Source: Candidatus Gastranaerophilales bacterium
GTDB lineage: Bacteria > Cyanobacteriota > Vampirovibrionia > Gastranaerophilales > Gastranaerophilaceae
Length of the DNA: 64,000 bases
Direction of reading: 5' to 3'
NCBI GenBank assembly: GCA_944323395.1
Contig: CALUSI010000011.1
Coordinates: 1 to 64,000 of the forward strand
Made by a program: the position numbers and the translations under genes. Every line of letters starts with the position of its first letter. Within the stretch, counting starts at the first letter, position 1. This document shows positions 1 to 8,214 of the stretch, one piece after another. The notes under the pieces were generated by a model. It did no database searches, was not told where the DNA came from, and saw nothing but the letters and a program-made list of their open reading frames with translations.

Positions 1-69
1 TTGTATCCTTTTGCACTAACTCTTGTCATATCGTACATTGTAGAAGTTACTGTAGCTTTTATTCTTGTA

Positions 70-1481
70 TCAATTTGTGCAGGGTTGTGCGTGTTTAAAT
101 TTTAGCCATTCCTCTATTAATGCTATTGTTTGTTGGATTGTCGGTATAAAGTTGTTCTTTTGGTGTATTGTTTTTTGAAGTTTTTCATTTCTTTTAAGGT
201 ATGCGGGTTTTGTTTCTATGCTTGTTCCAATATAGCTTGGCATAAGTTTTTCAAAGCCTTCTTGAAAATCCAAAAAGAAACGCTCGATAACCTTAGCTCG
301 AGCGTTATATGGAGTGGCATATATCGGTTTTATCCCTAATCTTTGATAAACTCCTGTAAAACCTAATTCTTCAAACTTTTTATCCCCGTTAAAAAATTTA
401 CTTTTGGAGGCTCTGCCGTTATTCTGATAAACAAATTCCGGAATATGATCCATTTTCAAAATGGCATTGCGTAGTGCTGAAGCTATATTTTGAGTACATT
501 CTTCCAGCATAATTTCATATCCTACAAGCCCTCCGGATTTCCAATCCAAAAAGCCTAATAGCGTTGCTCTGGTAGGTTTTCCCGTAAAAGGGTTTATTAC
601 TTGGAAATTAAGTGTATGTCCATCTGCGATTAGCACTTGTCCTGCTTTTAGTAATGCGGCGTTCCTTACAATATACGGTTCAACCTTATCTTTTAAGGCT
701 TTTTGTCCTTCTCTTGCAAGTATCCATTTATCATATTTTTATCTTTAAACCAGTTGGCATAACGTCTAAAGGTTACATCTTTAGGCAGAATTTCATAACC
801 TCTTTCTTTTAAAATATGTTTTGTTAAACTTATTGACTTTCCTATTGAAAAAGCGTTTGGGGATAACAATATTTGTATAAAAATTTTTATTTGTTCTTCA
901 TTTAAGGAGGTATTGTACTCTTTTCTTGTTGAATATTTATATTGCCCGACTAATGCCGTCCAATCCTTGTTGTAATCTAATAATGCTCGCCATCTGTAGA
1001 GTGAACCTATAGAGGTTTTGCCTAAATGTATGAAAATTTCCTGATAAAGCATTCCTGTATTGTATAGTTCAATAAATTCTTTATCTATATTTTTACTTTT
1101 AGCTTTTAGTTTATCTTTTTTGTAATTTTCTCTAAAATCAATCCAGTTAATTATTAAATCATATTTTGCAAGTGCAATTTTCTTTTGGTGTTCTGAAATT
1201 AACTTTTCTTGCTTAATATTTAGATTATTTAGTTCTATAACTTCAGTTTTTGTGGAATTAAACTCATTATAGTATTCTTGAATATATTTCACTTGTAAAT
1301 CTTCTTCAATAGTACTTAATTTAATTTTATATGTTTTACCGCCTCGAATATTTTCTGTTTTATATTCATATTTATTTTGGTTAAGAGAAAGTCTGACAGC
1401 TCTTTTTGTGATGTTTTTCAACTTCGCAAGTGTTTCAACATCTATCCATGTATCTTTTATATCTGTATTATTATCTGCCAT
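70..1481 (-). pseudogene. Mu-type (MuA-like) transposase, frameshifted
   Basis: Two reading frames make one transposase of the phage Mu / rve-core type, which catalyses DNA strand transfer. The N-terminal part (693-1481, 262 residues) starts with a winged-helix MuA-like DNA-binding region (motif KLKNITKRAVRLS) behind a good ribosome site (AAGGAATT). The C-terminal part (to position 70) holds the catalytic core: D in LIADGHTLNF, D in LDWKSGG, N and G in NNGRASKS, and E in VIERFF. The first frame runs off at a T5 run (736-740, A5 on the coding strand). With one more A it continues as KYDKWILAREGQKAL into the core, so this is one gene with a 1-base loss. A TGA at 70-72 then ends the protein before the C-terminal domain expected in Mu transposases, so there may be a second lesion. 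No element ends were recognised. Confidence 0.8.
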
Positions 1482-1500
1482 ATAATTCCTTATACAATTA

Positions 1501-1520
1501 AAGCTAATCTATATTAGCTT
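1501..1520. promoter_or_regulatory. 8-bp inverted repeat upstream of the transposase
   Basis: AAGCTAAT and ATTAGCTT form a perfect 8-bp inverted repeat with a 4-base centre, about 20 bases upstream of the transposase start codon. It could be an operator for transposase control or a short hairpin. The role is inferred from position only. Confidence 0.3.
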
Positions 1521-1614
1521 CCCTATTCTTAAATTGGAAGTGGTTTAGGGGAAAATCTGTCTGAGTGTGTCTTTTAGATAAATCTGAGAATATATTAGAT
1601 TTAACAAAAATTAA

Positions 1615-1642
1615 TTGTAACTAAAAAATAGTTGCATAAAAT
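1615..1642 (+). promoter_or_regulatory. Putative hicAB promoter with operator-like dyad
   Basis: TTGTAA (1615-1620) and TAAAAT (1637-1642) are spaced 16 bases apart and fit a sigma-70-type promoter. The spacer contains an imperfect dyad (TGTAACT / AGTTGCA), a plausible site for autorepression by HicB. The predicted transcription start falls at or next to the ATG at 1649, so the mRNA may have almost no leader. Confidence 0.4.
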
Positions 1643-1648
1643 ACTTAT

Positions 1649-1921
1649 ATGAACTATAATATTAATATGACAAAATCAGATAAATTATTGAAAAAATTTA
1701 AAAGTAAGCCTAAAGATTTTACCTATGAAGAACTCGTTCAAATCCTAAAGTATTTTGGATATGAAGAATTTAAAACAGGTAAAACAACAGGCTCTGCGAA
1801 AAAATTCAAAAATGATAAAAATGATTTAATAAACTTTCACAAACCACATCCTGGTAACATAGTAAAAAGTTATGTAATCAATCAGATAATAGAAAAATTT
1901 GAAAGGAATGGGTTAATATAA
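1649..1921 (+). CDS. hicA: HicA-family toxin (mRNA interferase)
   Basis: A 90-residue protein of the HicA/YcfA family, small double-stranded-RNA-binding-fold toxins that cleave mRNA and are neutralised by HicB. Visible family features are the N-terminal KLLKKFKSKPKDFTYEEL, the turn TGSAKKF (many family members have GSH or GSR here) and HKPHPGN, which carries the conserved histidines of this subgroup. The ATG at 1667 (protein starting MTKSDKLL) matches the usual family N-terminus. The ATG at 1649 lies where the predicted transcript would start, so a leaderless start is possible. No Shine-Dalgarno is visible for either. The gene overlaps hicB by one base (TAATG), the usual translational coupling of this pair. 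Confidence 0.85.
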   Translation: MNYNINMTKSDKLLKKFKSKPKDFTYEELVQILKYFGYEEFKTGKTTGSAKKFKNDKNDLINFHKPHPGNIVKSYVINQIIEKFERNGLI

Positions 1922-2328
1922 TGTTTAATATGAAAAATAATAATTTATTAAAGTATAAAAATTATATTGGTTCTGTTGAATATGATTTAACAGATAAATG
2001 TTTATTTGGAAAAATTTTATTTATTGATGATTTGGTTACTTATGAAGGTAATACAATTGAAGAATTGGAAAATGCATTCCGTACAATGGTTGATGATTAT
2101 CTTGAAACTTGTAAAGAGATAGGAAAAGAACCTCAAAAAGCGTATAGTGGAAGTTTTAATATAAGAACTACCCCTGAAATTCACCAAACACTAGCAGAAA
2201 TTGCTAAAACAGAAAATGTTAGTTTGAATAAATTAATTGTTGCTATATTTAATAATTTTATAGAAGATGGCGAAAATAAAAATAGTAAACAATATAGCCA
2301 TATATTAAAACATTTAACTAAAGCTTAA
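1921..2328 (+). CDS. hicB: HicB-family antitoxin
   Basis: A 135-residue antitoxin, partner of the upstream HicA. The N-terminal half has the HicB partial RNase-H fold (KNYIGSVEYDLTDKCLFGKI, then DDLVTYEGNTIEELENAF), which caps the toxin. The C-terminal part (about residues 80-125, including FNIRTTPEIHQTLAEIA and VSLNKLIVAIFNNFI) is a ribbon-helix-helix DNA-binding domain of the type that represses its own operon. The start overlaps the hicA stop by one base; an alternative ATG lies three codons downstream. The pair sits between a broken transposase and an AbiE-type locus, in a typical accessory setting. Confidence 0.88.
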   Translation: MFNMKNNNLLKYKNYIGSVEYDLTDKCLFGKILFIDDLVTYEGNTIEELENAFRTMVDDYLETCKEIGKEPQKAYSGSFNIRTTPEIHQTLAEIAKTENVSLNKLIVAIFNNFIEDGENKNSKQYSHILKHLTKA

Positions 2329-2465
2329 TGTTTTTAATTTATTTTATTAAGTCACCTTTAGGGATAAATCTATTGTAATGTTTACATCAACAATAGTTGT
2401 TTATTAAAATATTATTAGATTCTTGTTTTACACAAACTTTATTTGTGGTGTATTATTTATTAATT

Positions 2466-2499
2466 TATTTCAAGTATTTACTTGTAAATACTTGAAATA
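2466..2499. promoter_or_regulatory. 16-bp perfect palindrome, likely AbiEi operator
   Basis: Bases 2466-2481 and 2484-2499 are exact inverted copies of 16 bases separated by TT (arm core CAAGTATTTAC). The right arm contains the -35 box TTGAAA (2492-2497) of the promoter reading into the AbiEi-like gene. AbiEi proteins are known to repress their own operon by binding inverted repeats at the promoter, so this is a strong operator candidate. Confidence 0.7.
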
Positions 2500-2520
2500 T
2501 AATAAGATATATTTTATACT
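2492..2520 (+). promoter_or_regulatory. Promoter of the AbiE-type operon
   Basis: TTGAAA (2492-2497) and TATACT (2515-2520) are separated by exactly 17 bases, a near-consensus sigma-70 promoter. The start codon at 2527 is six bases past the -10 box, so transcription probably begins at the ATG and the mRNA would be leaderless. Confidence 0.6.
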
Positions 2521-2526
2521 ATAAAT

Positions 2527-3240
2527 ATGAAATCAACTAAAACAAAAATTAAAAATAAAATATTAGCTGAGTCAAATTTTGATAAAATATGGTCTGCTGA
2601 AGATTTTAAATGTTTGCCAAAAATAAATGTGTCAAAAGCTTTTAGCGAGTTAGTAAAAGATAAATTCCTAAAACGAGCAAAGCGTGGTTTTTATTACCGT
2701 TCTAAAAAAACTATACTCGGAGAAACCAGTTTTACCCCTTTAAACTTAGCATTATCCGGTATTAAGCATAAATGTAATTTTTATTGCATTTCAGGGTTAG
2801 CAGGATTTAACGAATTAGGTCTTACTACACAAATTCCTAATAATATTGTTATTGCCTGTGATTATAAATTCAGATCAACTGACAATGTTAAATACATATA
2901 TAGAAAAAAGCCGATTTCAGGAGGGGTTTCTGAAAGAATAGTTTTGGACGCAATTATTGATATTAAAACAATTCCAGATACGACTGTCGAAAACACTATA
3001 GTTAAAATAAAGAATTTAATAAAAAACAAAAAAGTAAATCTTCAATCTCTTGTAAAAACGGCATTTAAAGAAACAACCAGAGTCAGAGCTGTTATTGGTG
3101 CAATTGCTCAAGAATTTGATTTTGATAAACAACTTTTGGAAAAGTTAAAAAGAACAATAAATCCTTTGTCTATGGTATATTTAAACGTAGGCGAAGCGTT
3201 AATATATGCCGATAATTGGCAGATAAAGGTTGATAAATAA
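2527..3240 (+). CDS. AbiEi-like type IV antitoxin / transcriptional repressor
   Basis: A 237-residue protein of the AbiEi family (DUF6088-like), the antitoxin of type IV AbiE toxin-antitoxin systems that also act as phage abortive infection. It has an N-terminal winged helix (about residues 1-60; INVSKAFSELVKDKFLKRAKRGFYY is the recognition-helix and wing region) and a C-terminal domain (TPLNLALSGI onward) that counteracts the toxin and contributes to DNA binding. It is followed directly by the nucleotidyltransferase toxin gene (stop and start overlap at 3240). It is probably autoregulated through the palindrome at 2466-2499. The frame is intact, unlike the toxin. Confidence 0.8.
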   Translation: MKSTKTKIKNKILAESNFDKIWSAEDFKCLPKINVSKAFSELVKDKFLKRAKRGFYYRSKKTILGETSFTPLNLALSGIKHKCNFYCISGLAGFNELGLTTQIPNNIVIACDYKFRSTDNVKYIYRKKPISGGVSERIVLDAIIDIKTIPDTTVENTIVKIKNLIKNKKVNLQSLVKTAFKETTRVRAVIGAIAQEFDFDKQLLEKLKRTINPLSMVYLNVGEALIYADNWQIKVDK

Positions 3241-4153
3241 TGCCATATCTCCACGAACATGAAGACTTTAAATATTTTATAGGAGAAACCTCAAGACAAA
3301 TTTGTCTAAGCGAATTTATTGTTGAAAAAGATTATTGGGTAACATATTTGTTAAAAAATCTTGTCACATCAGAGTTATCCACGGAATTTGTTTTTAAAGG
3401 CGGTACTTGTTTGTCAAAAGCATACAATTTAATAGAGAGGTTTTCTGAAGACATTGATATATTAATGCTAGAAACCGAAACAACTCAATCAAAGACTCAA
3501 AAAGAAAACGTTTGGTTACTTTGAGAGAATATATTAACAGTATTCCTGAATTATCTTATACAACAGGAAATCTCGCAGAATTATATGCAGCTTTTAGATT
3601 TCTGTTTCCAACTATAAGCCCTGTTATTAGTAATGCTGTTGGAAAAGAAATTTTATTGGAACCCGGGTATAGAGGTGGTACAGCACCTGAAATTCAACAG
3701 AAAATTATTACTTCTTATGTTGAAAATCTCGTTAATAGTAAATTAGATGGATATAACACTGAACCTTTTAAGATTAATGTATTGTCACAAGAAAGAATTT
3801 TTATTGAAAAGATTTTTGCAATAAAAGAAATCTATGAGAAGGATAATGGAGAATTATTATCGAAGAAAACTCGACACTATTATGATGTTTATAAACTTTT
3901 GCAAACCGAAGAAATTCATTCATTATTAACAAATTTACCCAAAATAGAAGAAATAGTTAAAGATATCAATGAAATTAACAATAAATATTTTGGAATACCC
4001 TCTATAAAATGGGAAGATTTAGTTAATCACGTTGCAATAAAGCCAAATGAGTTCCTTCAAAATAAATTAATGCAAGGATATATAAATGATAAAGATTTAT
4101 ATTTTAATCAAGTAGACTTTGGAGATATATTATCCGAGTTGCGTAAACTTTAA
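3240..4153 (+). pseudogene. AbiEii-type nucleotidyltransferase toxin, frameshifted
   Basis: The toxin partner of the upstream AbiEi. The first frame (3240-3524) contains the nucleotidyltransferase signature FKGGTCLSK, then RFSEDIDI, which carries the metal-binding acidic residues. It then stops at WLL. The second frame (open from about 3482 to 4153) continues with SKRKRL, VTLREYINS, a lysine-containing segment ERIFIEKIFAIKEIY and the C-terminal KKTRHYYDVYKL, all expected of one AbiEii protein. The frames rejoin by restoring one base. The A5 run at 3499-3503 is a compatible site, though the exact point is not fixed. As read, the toxin is interrupted after its active-site motif and is probably inactive while the antitoxin remains intact. 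Confidence 0.8.
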
Positions 4154-4987
4154 ATCCCCCACTTTTTATAATTTGTATAATTCTTATTTTGTACAGACTT
4201 TTTGGGGAAATGTGTTGTTTCGTATCCAAATATATTGAATTGTTAAGCAGAATTTTATTAAAACACCACTAAAACAGCTTTAAAACATTAATAAAACAAT
4301 AATTATTCAGCTTATAGAGTGAAAATTTGAAAAAATTTCTCAGAGTTTCTTCCACCTTAATTAGATATATTCAAACAGATATTTTTTACACTTAGTTTTA
4401 GAAAAGTCGACTTTAATTTGAGAATAAGTTTTTGATTTATTATCCTCAAATATAAATGGGGAAATATTTTCCGCCTGTAAAATTCACTTCCGACTAAAAA
4501 ATAAAATTTTATTTCAATTACCTGAAAAAGTAAATTAATAATAAAAAGTAAGCAAAAATCAAAACGCCTAAAAGCTAATAATTTAGGCGTTTAAAACAAT
4601 TTATAGCTAAAAATCGGCTTAATCAATTGGCGATTGATACGAATTACTCAATTTTGTCCGCCCCTACAATTCAAACATAGTCTCATTATTTAGGTATAGC
4701 AAGTGTTTTAAGGAGAAAAAGTGAGTATTTTATGACCCTATAACCGGACATTTTGAGCTTTTCAATTACCTATTTCTCATTTTGAGGGAAGTGCCTTAAA
4801 TGCCTAATATATCAATACTTTCGGGAGTATTAACTAGTAAAATTTTAGAATTAAACTACCTGAAAAGTTATACCTATAAAATCAATGCTTTTGGCGAGAA
4901 AAATCAAACTGACTGTGATAATCAAAGTGGTCGTAAAAACACATTGTTACTTATGTTGCAACAAAAATAAAATGAAAATAATAAAAA
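4154..4987. other. Gene-poor stretch between the AbiE locus and tRNA-Arg
   Basis: About 830 bases with no convincing reading frame. Apart from one strong hairpin (4561-4592) I see only AT-rich sequence. No copy of the tRNA-Arg 3' end was found here that would mark an attachment-site repeat. Confidence 0.6.
4561..4592. terminator. Bidirectional hairpin terminator
   Basis: ACGCCTAAA and TTTAGGCGT form a perfect stem around an AGCTAATAA loop, flanked by A on the left and T on the right, so it could end transcription from either side. Confidence 0.5.
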
Positions 4988-5061
4988 TACCCCTGACACG
5001 ATTCGAACGTGCGACGCCTTCCTTAGGACGGAAGCGCTCTATCCAGCTGAGCTACAGAGGC
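4988..5061 (-). tRNA. tRNA-Arg (anticodon CCU)
   Basis: Read on the minus strand, the cloverleaf is complete: acceptor GCCTCTG pairs with CAGGGGT, D arm with AGCTCAGCTGGATAGAGC, anticodon stem CTTCC/GGAAG around loop GTCCTAA (anticodon CCT, reads AGG), and T arm with TTCGAAT. CCA is not encoded. The 3' end faces the transposase and toxin-antitoxin island. Confidence 0.95.
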
Positions 5062-5098
5062 AAATATATATATTACTATTATACTATAAATTTCATAA

Positions 5099-5131
5099 AA
5101 AAGAGAAACAATTATTTTGTTTCTCTTTTTT
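5099..5131. terminator. Bidirectional terminator
   Basis: AAGAGAAACAA (5101-5111) pairs with TTGTTTCTCTT (5117-5127), with A-rich sequence before and a T run after. It lies just past the stop of the minus-strand gene at 5149 and so ends that transcript before the tRNA. Confidence 0.75.
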
Positions 5132-5148
5132 TATTTTGTTATATCGAT

Positions 5149-5868
5149 TTAAACAGCAACTTGTTCTTCTTCTTCTAAAAATGTTTCAAATGCTGATTTG
5201 AATGGATTACTTGAAAAAATGTTTGTTTGATATACTTTGATTGCATTATTTTTATCTTCAATATCACCAACAGTTTCTAAGGTTAATGAACTTTCTTTTG
5301 CATCTTCTTTTTCCGCATTATAATTCTTTGTCTTGTTTACTAATCCTGTCAAATTTACAATAAATTCTTTTACACCTTCTAGCACAGTTGTATTTGGAGC
5401 TGTAGAACTAGTTAATTTTTCTACTTCAGCTTTTATATCTCTCCATTCTTCAGCTAGCTGACCTTCTTCAGTTGTAGAATACGCATCATCATTAATAGTT
5501 CTTGCATATTTTATTAATGCATCAGAATACTCATTATCGATTTCTTTCTTTGAAGATTTAGCTTCTACTTTTTCTATATTTTTATCAGTTTCACCCTCAA
5601 CTGCTTTTGTAAAACTATCAGTTTGTAAATTTGAATTAGAATTTTTTTCAGCTTCTAATTTCATTGCTTCTATTATTGCTGCATTTAATTTTGCTGAATT
5701 TATTCCAGATAACTCATTTTGGTCATTATAAGTATAATAACCTTCAAGATTTATTCCTAGTTGCTTTGCTTTCAGAATCAACGAATTTGTATTTCCTATA
5801 TCTTTGTTTCTAGTTAAATTAGTAAAACCTTCTTGATTTGAATTTAGATTAATTACATCAACTGTCAT
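5149..5868 (-). CDS. Hypothetical acidic protein
   Basis: A 239-residue protein of no family I recognise. It is acidic and rich in Glu, Asn, Lys and Thr, with no cysteines, signal peptide or membrane segment. The middle (about 75-115) is low-complexity and probably disordered. The rest is likely helical (DALIKYARTINDDAYST; AEEWRDIKAEVEKL). The C-terminus ends in a Glu cluster (TFLEEEEQVAV). The start is supported by GAGGATACG upstream. It is a single gene ended by a good terminator, divergent from glmS. Codon use resembles its neighbours, so it is probably a resident gene. Confidence 0.7.
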   Translation of the reverse strand: MTVDVINLNSNQEGFTNLTRNKDIGNTNSLILKAKQLGINLEGYYTYNDQNELSGINSAKLNAAIIEAMKLEAEKNSNSNLQTDSFTKAVEGETDKNIEKVEAKSSKKEIDNEYSDALIKYARTINDDAYSTTEEGQLAEEWRDIKAEVEKLTSSTAPNTTVLEGVKEFIVNLTGLVNKTKNYNAEKEDAKESSLTLETVGDIEDKNNAIKVYQTNIFSSNPFKSAFETFLEEEEQVAV

Positions 5869-6149
5869 TTTCGTATCCTCTTTCTTATCATCACGTATTT
5901 ATATAAAAAAAAAACAATATAGAAAATTGCTATACTAAGTATATATTTTTTATAAATTAATTAGAATTTCTTTTGAACAGGGAGTTTTAGCGTATATATT
6001 CTTGTTACATTTCTTAATATTTATCATTGAATAACATTTAGATTCAATATTTAGTTTTTAAAAATTAAAATTTTATAATAATTTAATATCTTTTCATTAT
6101 TTTATAATGTATTATATAAATTATTAGTATTTTATAGGAAGAGAGATAT

Positions 6150-7997
6150 ATGTGCGGAATTGTCGGATATGTTGGAAAGGGAGATGTTGTAAGTGTTCTT
6201 TTTAAAGGACTAACAAATCTTGAATACAGAGGCTATGATTCAGCAGGCTTAGCACTCCAAGATGAAGGTGAAATTAAAATATACAAAACATTAGGGAAAT
6301 TGATAAATTTAAAAAATGAGCTAGAAACAAGAAAAAAAGAATTAAAGCACCCAACTAGCGGTATTGGACATATAAGATGGGCAACACATGGTAGTCCATC
6401 TTTAGTAAATGCACATCCTCATACTTGTACTTGCGGAAAGTTAGTAGTAGTACACAATGGTATTATTGAAAATTATAAAGAATTAAGAACAGAATTAATT
6501 TCAAAAGGCTGTAATTTTAGATCTCAAACAGATACAGAAACAATAGCACATTTAGTTGCTGATGAGTATGCAAAAGCAAAAGATTTAGAAATAGCAGTTA
6601 GGAATTCAGTTAAAAAATTACAAGGTGCATATGCTATATGTGTAATGCATAAAGATGTTCCGGATTTGATAGTTGGTGCTCGAAAACATGCTCCAATGCT
6701 TGTTGGTGTCGGTGATGGAGAAAACTTTATTGCAAGTGATACTCCGGCTATTATTGAATATACAAAAAGAACTATATATTTAGAAGATAATGAAATTGCT
6801 GTTATTACAAAAGATTCAGTTAAAGTTACAGATATAGAAGGAAATGTAGTTACAAAGAAAATAGAAATGTTACCTTGGGAACCAGTTGCTTTAAGTAAAC
6901 TTGGATATAAACACTTTATGCTCAAAGAAATTCATGAACAGCCGGATGTAATAAGAAATGTACTAAACGGGAAATTGTATGATATTGATGCCCCTATAGC
7001 TTTAAACGAAGTAAAACTTGACAGAGATGGACTAAGGAAACTCAATAAAATACAAATTATTGCTTGTGGAACATCATTGCATGCAGCATTAGTTGGGAAA
7101 TATTTAATAGAAGATTTTGCTGGAATTTCTGTAGATGTTGAAGCATCAAGTGAATATATATATAGAAAAACTACAACAGATTCTTCAACATTGGTTATTG
7201 GTGTTTCTCAATCAGGTGAAACAGCTGATACTATAACCGCAATAAAACAAGCAAGGGCTAAGAATTCACATGTTTTAATTATTACAAACAGACCTGATTC
7301 AAATATGGCAAGATTGGCTGATAGTTTAATTCCAGTAAATGCTGGTATTGAAGTTAGTGTTGCAGCTACAAAATCATATACAGCACAATTGATTTCTTTT
7401 TATTTGCTTGCTATTCATTTGGCTGAAATAAAGGGTTCATTGGATAATTCGTATTTAAAAAATATAAAACATGAATTGATCCAATTGCCTACAAAAATTG
7501 AAGAAGTATTATCGAATACATCTGAAATACAAGAATGTGCAAGAAAATTCTCTTCATATAAAAATTTTATATATATAGCACGAGGTGTTAATTTGGCAAC
7601 CGCATATGAAGGTGCATTGAAATTAAAAGAAATAAGCTATATTAATGCAACCGGTTATGCTGCAGGAGAGTTGAAGCATGGACCAATTGCTATGCTTGAT
7701 GAAACGATGCCTGTATTATCAATATTAATCCCAGGGGGAATTACTTATGAAAAAGTTCTTTCAAACAGTGAAGAAGCAAAAGCAAGAAATGCTAAATTAA
7801 TTGCATTGACATCATCAACAGATAGTAATATTGATGCTTTGTTTGATATAGTGCTTAGAATTCCGCATGTAAGTGAAATATTATCGCCGGCAATAACGTG
7901 TGTGCCATTGCAATTATTGGCATATTATATTGCTGAGTTTTTAGGTAAAGATGTTGATCAGCCCAGAAATCTTGCAAAATCAGTAACGGTAGAATAA
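6150..7997 (+). CDS. glmS: Glutamine--fructose-6-phosphate aminotransferase
   Basis: GlmS makes glucosamine-6-phosphate from fructose-6-phosphate and glutamine, the first step to UDP-GlcNAc for peptidoglycan and lipopolysaccharide. The N-terminal Ntn amidotransferase domain (about 1-240) starts MCGIVGYVG with catalytic Cys2 and has GHIRWATHG. Two SIS domains follow, with VSQSGETADT and VAATKSYTAQ. The C-terminus DQPRNLAKSVTVE is typical. The length of 615 residues is normal. A GGAAGAGAG ribosome site precedes the ATG. I found no glmS ribozyme core in the 280-base upstream region, so control must be different from the Bacillus type. Confidence 0.97.
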   Translation: MCGIVGYVGKGDVVSVLFKGLTNLEYRGYDSAGLALQDEGEIKIYKTLGKLINLKNELETRKKELKHPTSGIGHIRWATHGSPSLVNAHPHTCTCGKLVVVHNGIIENYKELRTELISKGCNFRSQTDTETIAHLVADEYAKAKDLEIAVRNSVKKLQGAYAICVMHKDVPDLIVGARKHAPMLVGVGDGENFIASDTPAIIEYTKRTIYLEDNEIAVITKDSVKVTDIEGNVVTKKIEMLPWEPVALSKLGYKHFMLKEIHEQPDVIRNVLNGKLYDIDAPIALNEVKLDRDGLRKLNKIQIIACGTSLHAALVGKYLIEDFAGISVDVEASSEYIYRKTTTDSSTLVIGVSQSGETADTITAIKQARAKNSHVLIITNRPDSNMARLADSLIPVNAGIEVSVAATKSYTAQLISFYLLAIHLAEIKGSLDNSYLKNIKHELIQLPTKIEEVLSNTSEIQECARKFSSYKNFIYIARGVNLATAYEGALKLKEISYINATGYAAGELKHGPIAMLDETMPVLSILIPGGITYEKVLSNSEEAKARNAKLIALTSSTDSNIDALFDIVLRIPHVSEILSPAITCVPLQLLAYYIAEFLGKDVDQPRNLAKSVTVE

Positions 7998-8155
7998 TGA
8001 TTACAACAAAAGCTGTAAAAATCAAAAAGTCTAATCAAACAACAAGTGAATATATTGAAGCAGAACTGGAAAAATTAGGTTTTGATTTTTTACGTTGGGC
8101 AATTGTTGCTGAAAATAAGGACTTCTATACACTTTCTATTTCCTATATTAAATAA
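7997..8155 (+). CDS. Small conserved-looking protein coupled to glmS
   Basis: A 52-residue open frame whose ATG overlaps the glmS stop by one base (TAATG), as in translationally coupled genes. The product (MITTKAVKIKKSNQ..., then EYIEAELEKLGFDFLRWAIV) has a plausible amphipathic helix followed by short beta-strand-like segments. It has no membrane segment or signal peptide. I do not recognise the family. Coupling and natural-looking composition favour a real gene, but it could be a remnant. Confidence 0.5.
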   Translation: MITTKAVKIKKSNQTTSEYIEAELEKLGFDFLRWAIVAENKDFYTLSISYIK

Positions 8156-8214
8156 ATTACAAATTAAACAATTTTATAATCTTATTTGTTTTTATATAGT
8201 AGGGAATAGAGTAT

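Noticed and set aside
736-740. Programmed -1 frameshift in the transposase as the preferred explanation
   Set aside because: The context T-AAA-AAT is a weak slippery site with no obvious downstream stimulator, and the C-terminal end is also broken, so simple decay is favoured.
4885-5178. Open frame spanning the tRNA-Arg gene
   Set aside because: It is read through the tRNA (LTRFERATPSLGRKRS is a translated tRNA); not a gene.
5869-6149. glmS ribozyme upstream of glmS
   Set aside because: The conserved ribozyme core was not found in the leader.
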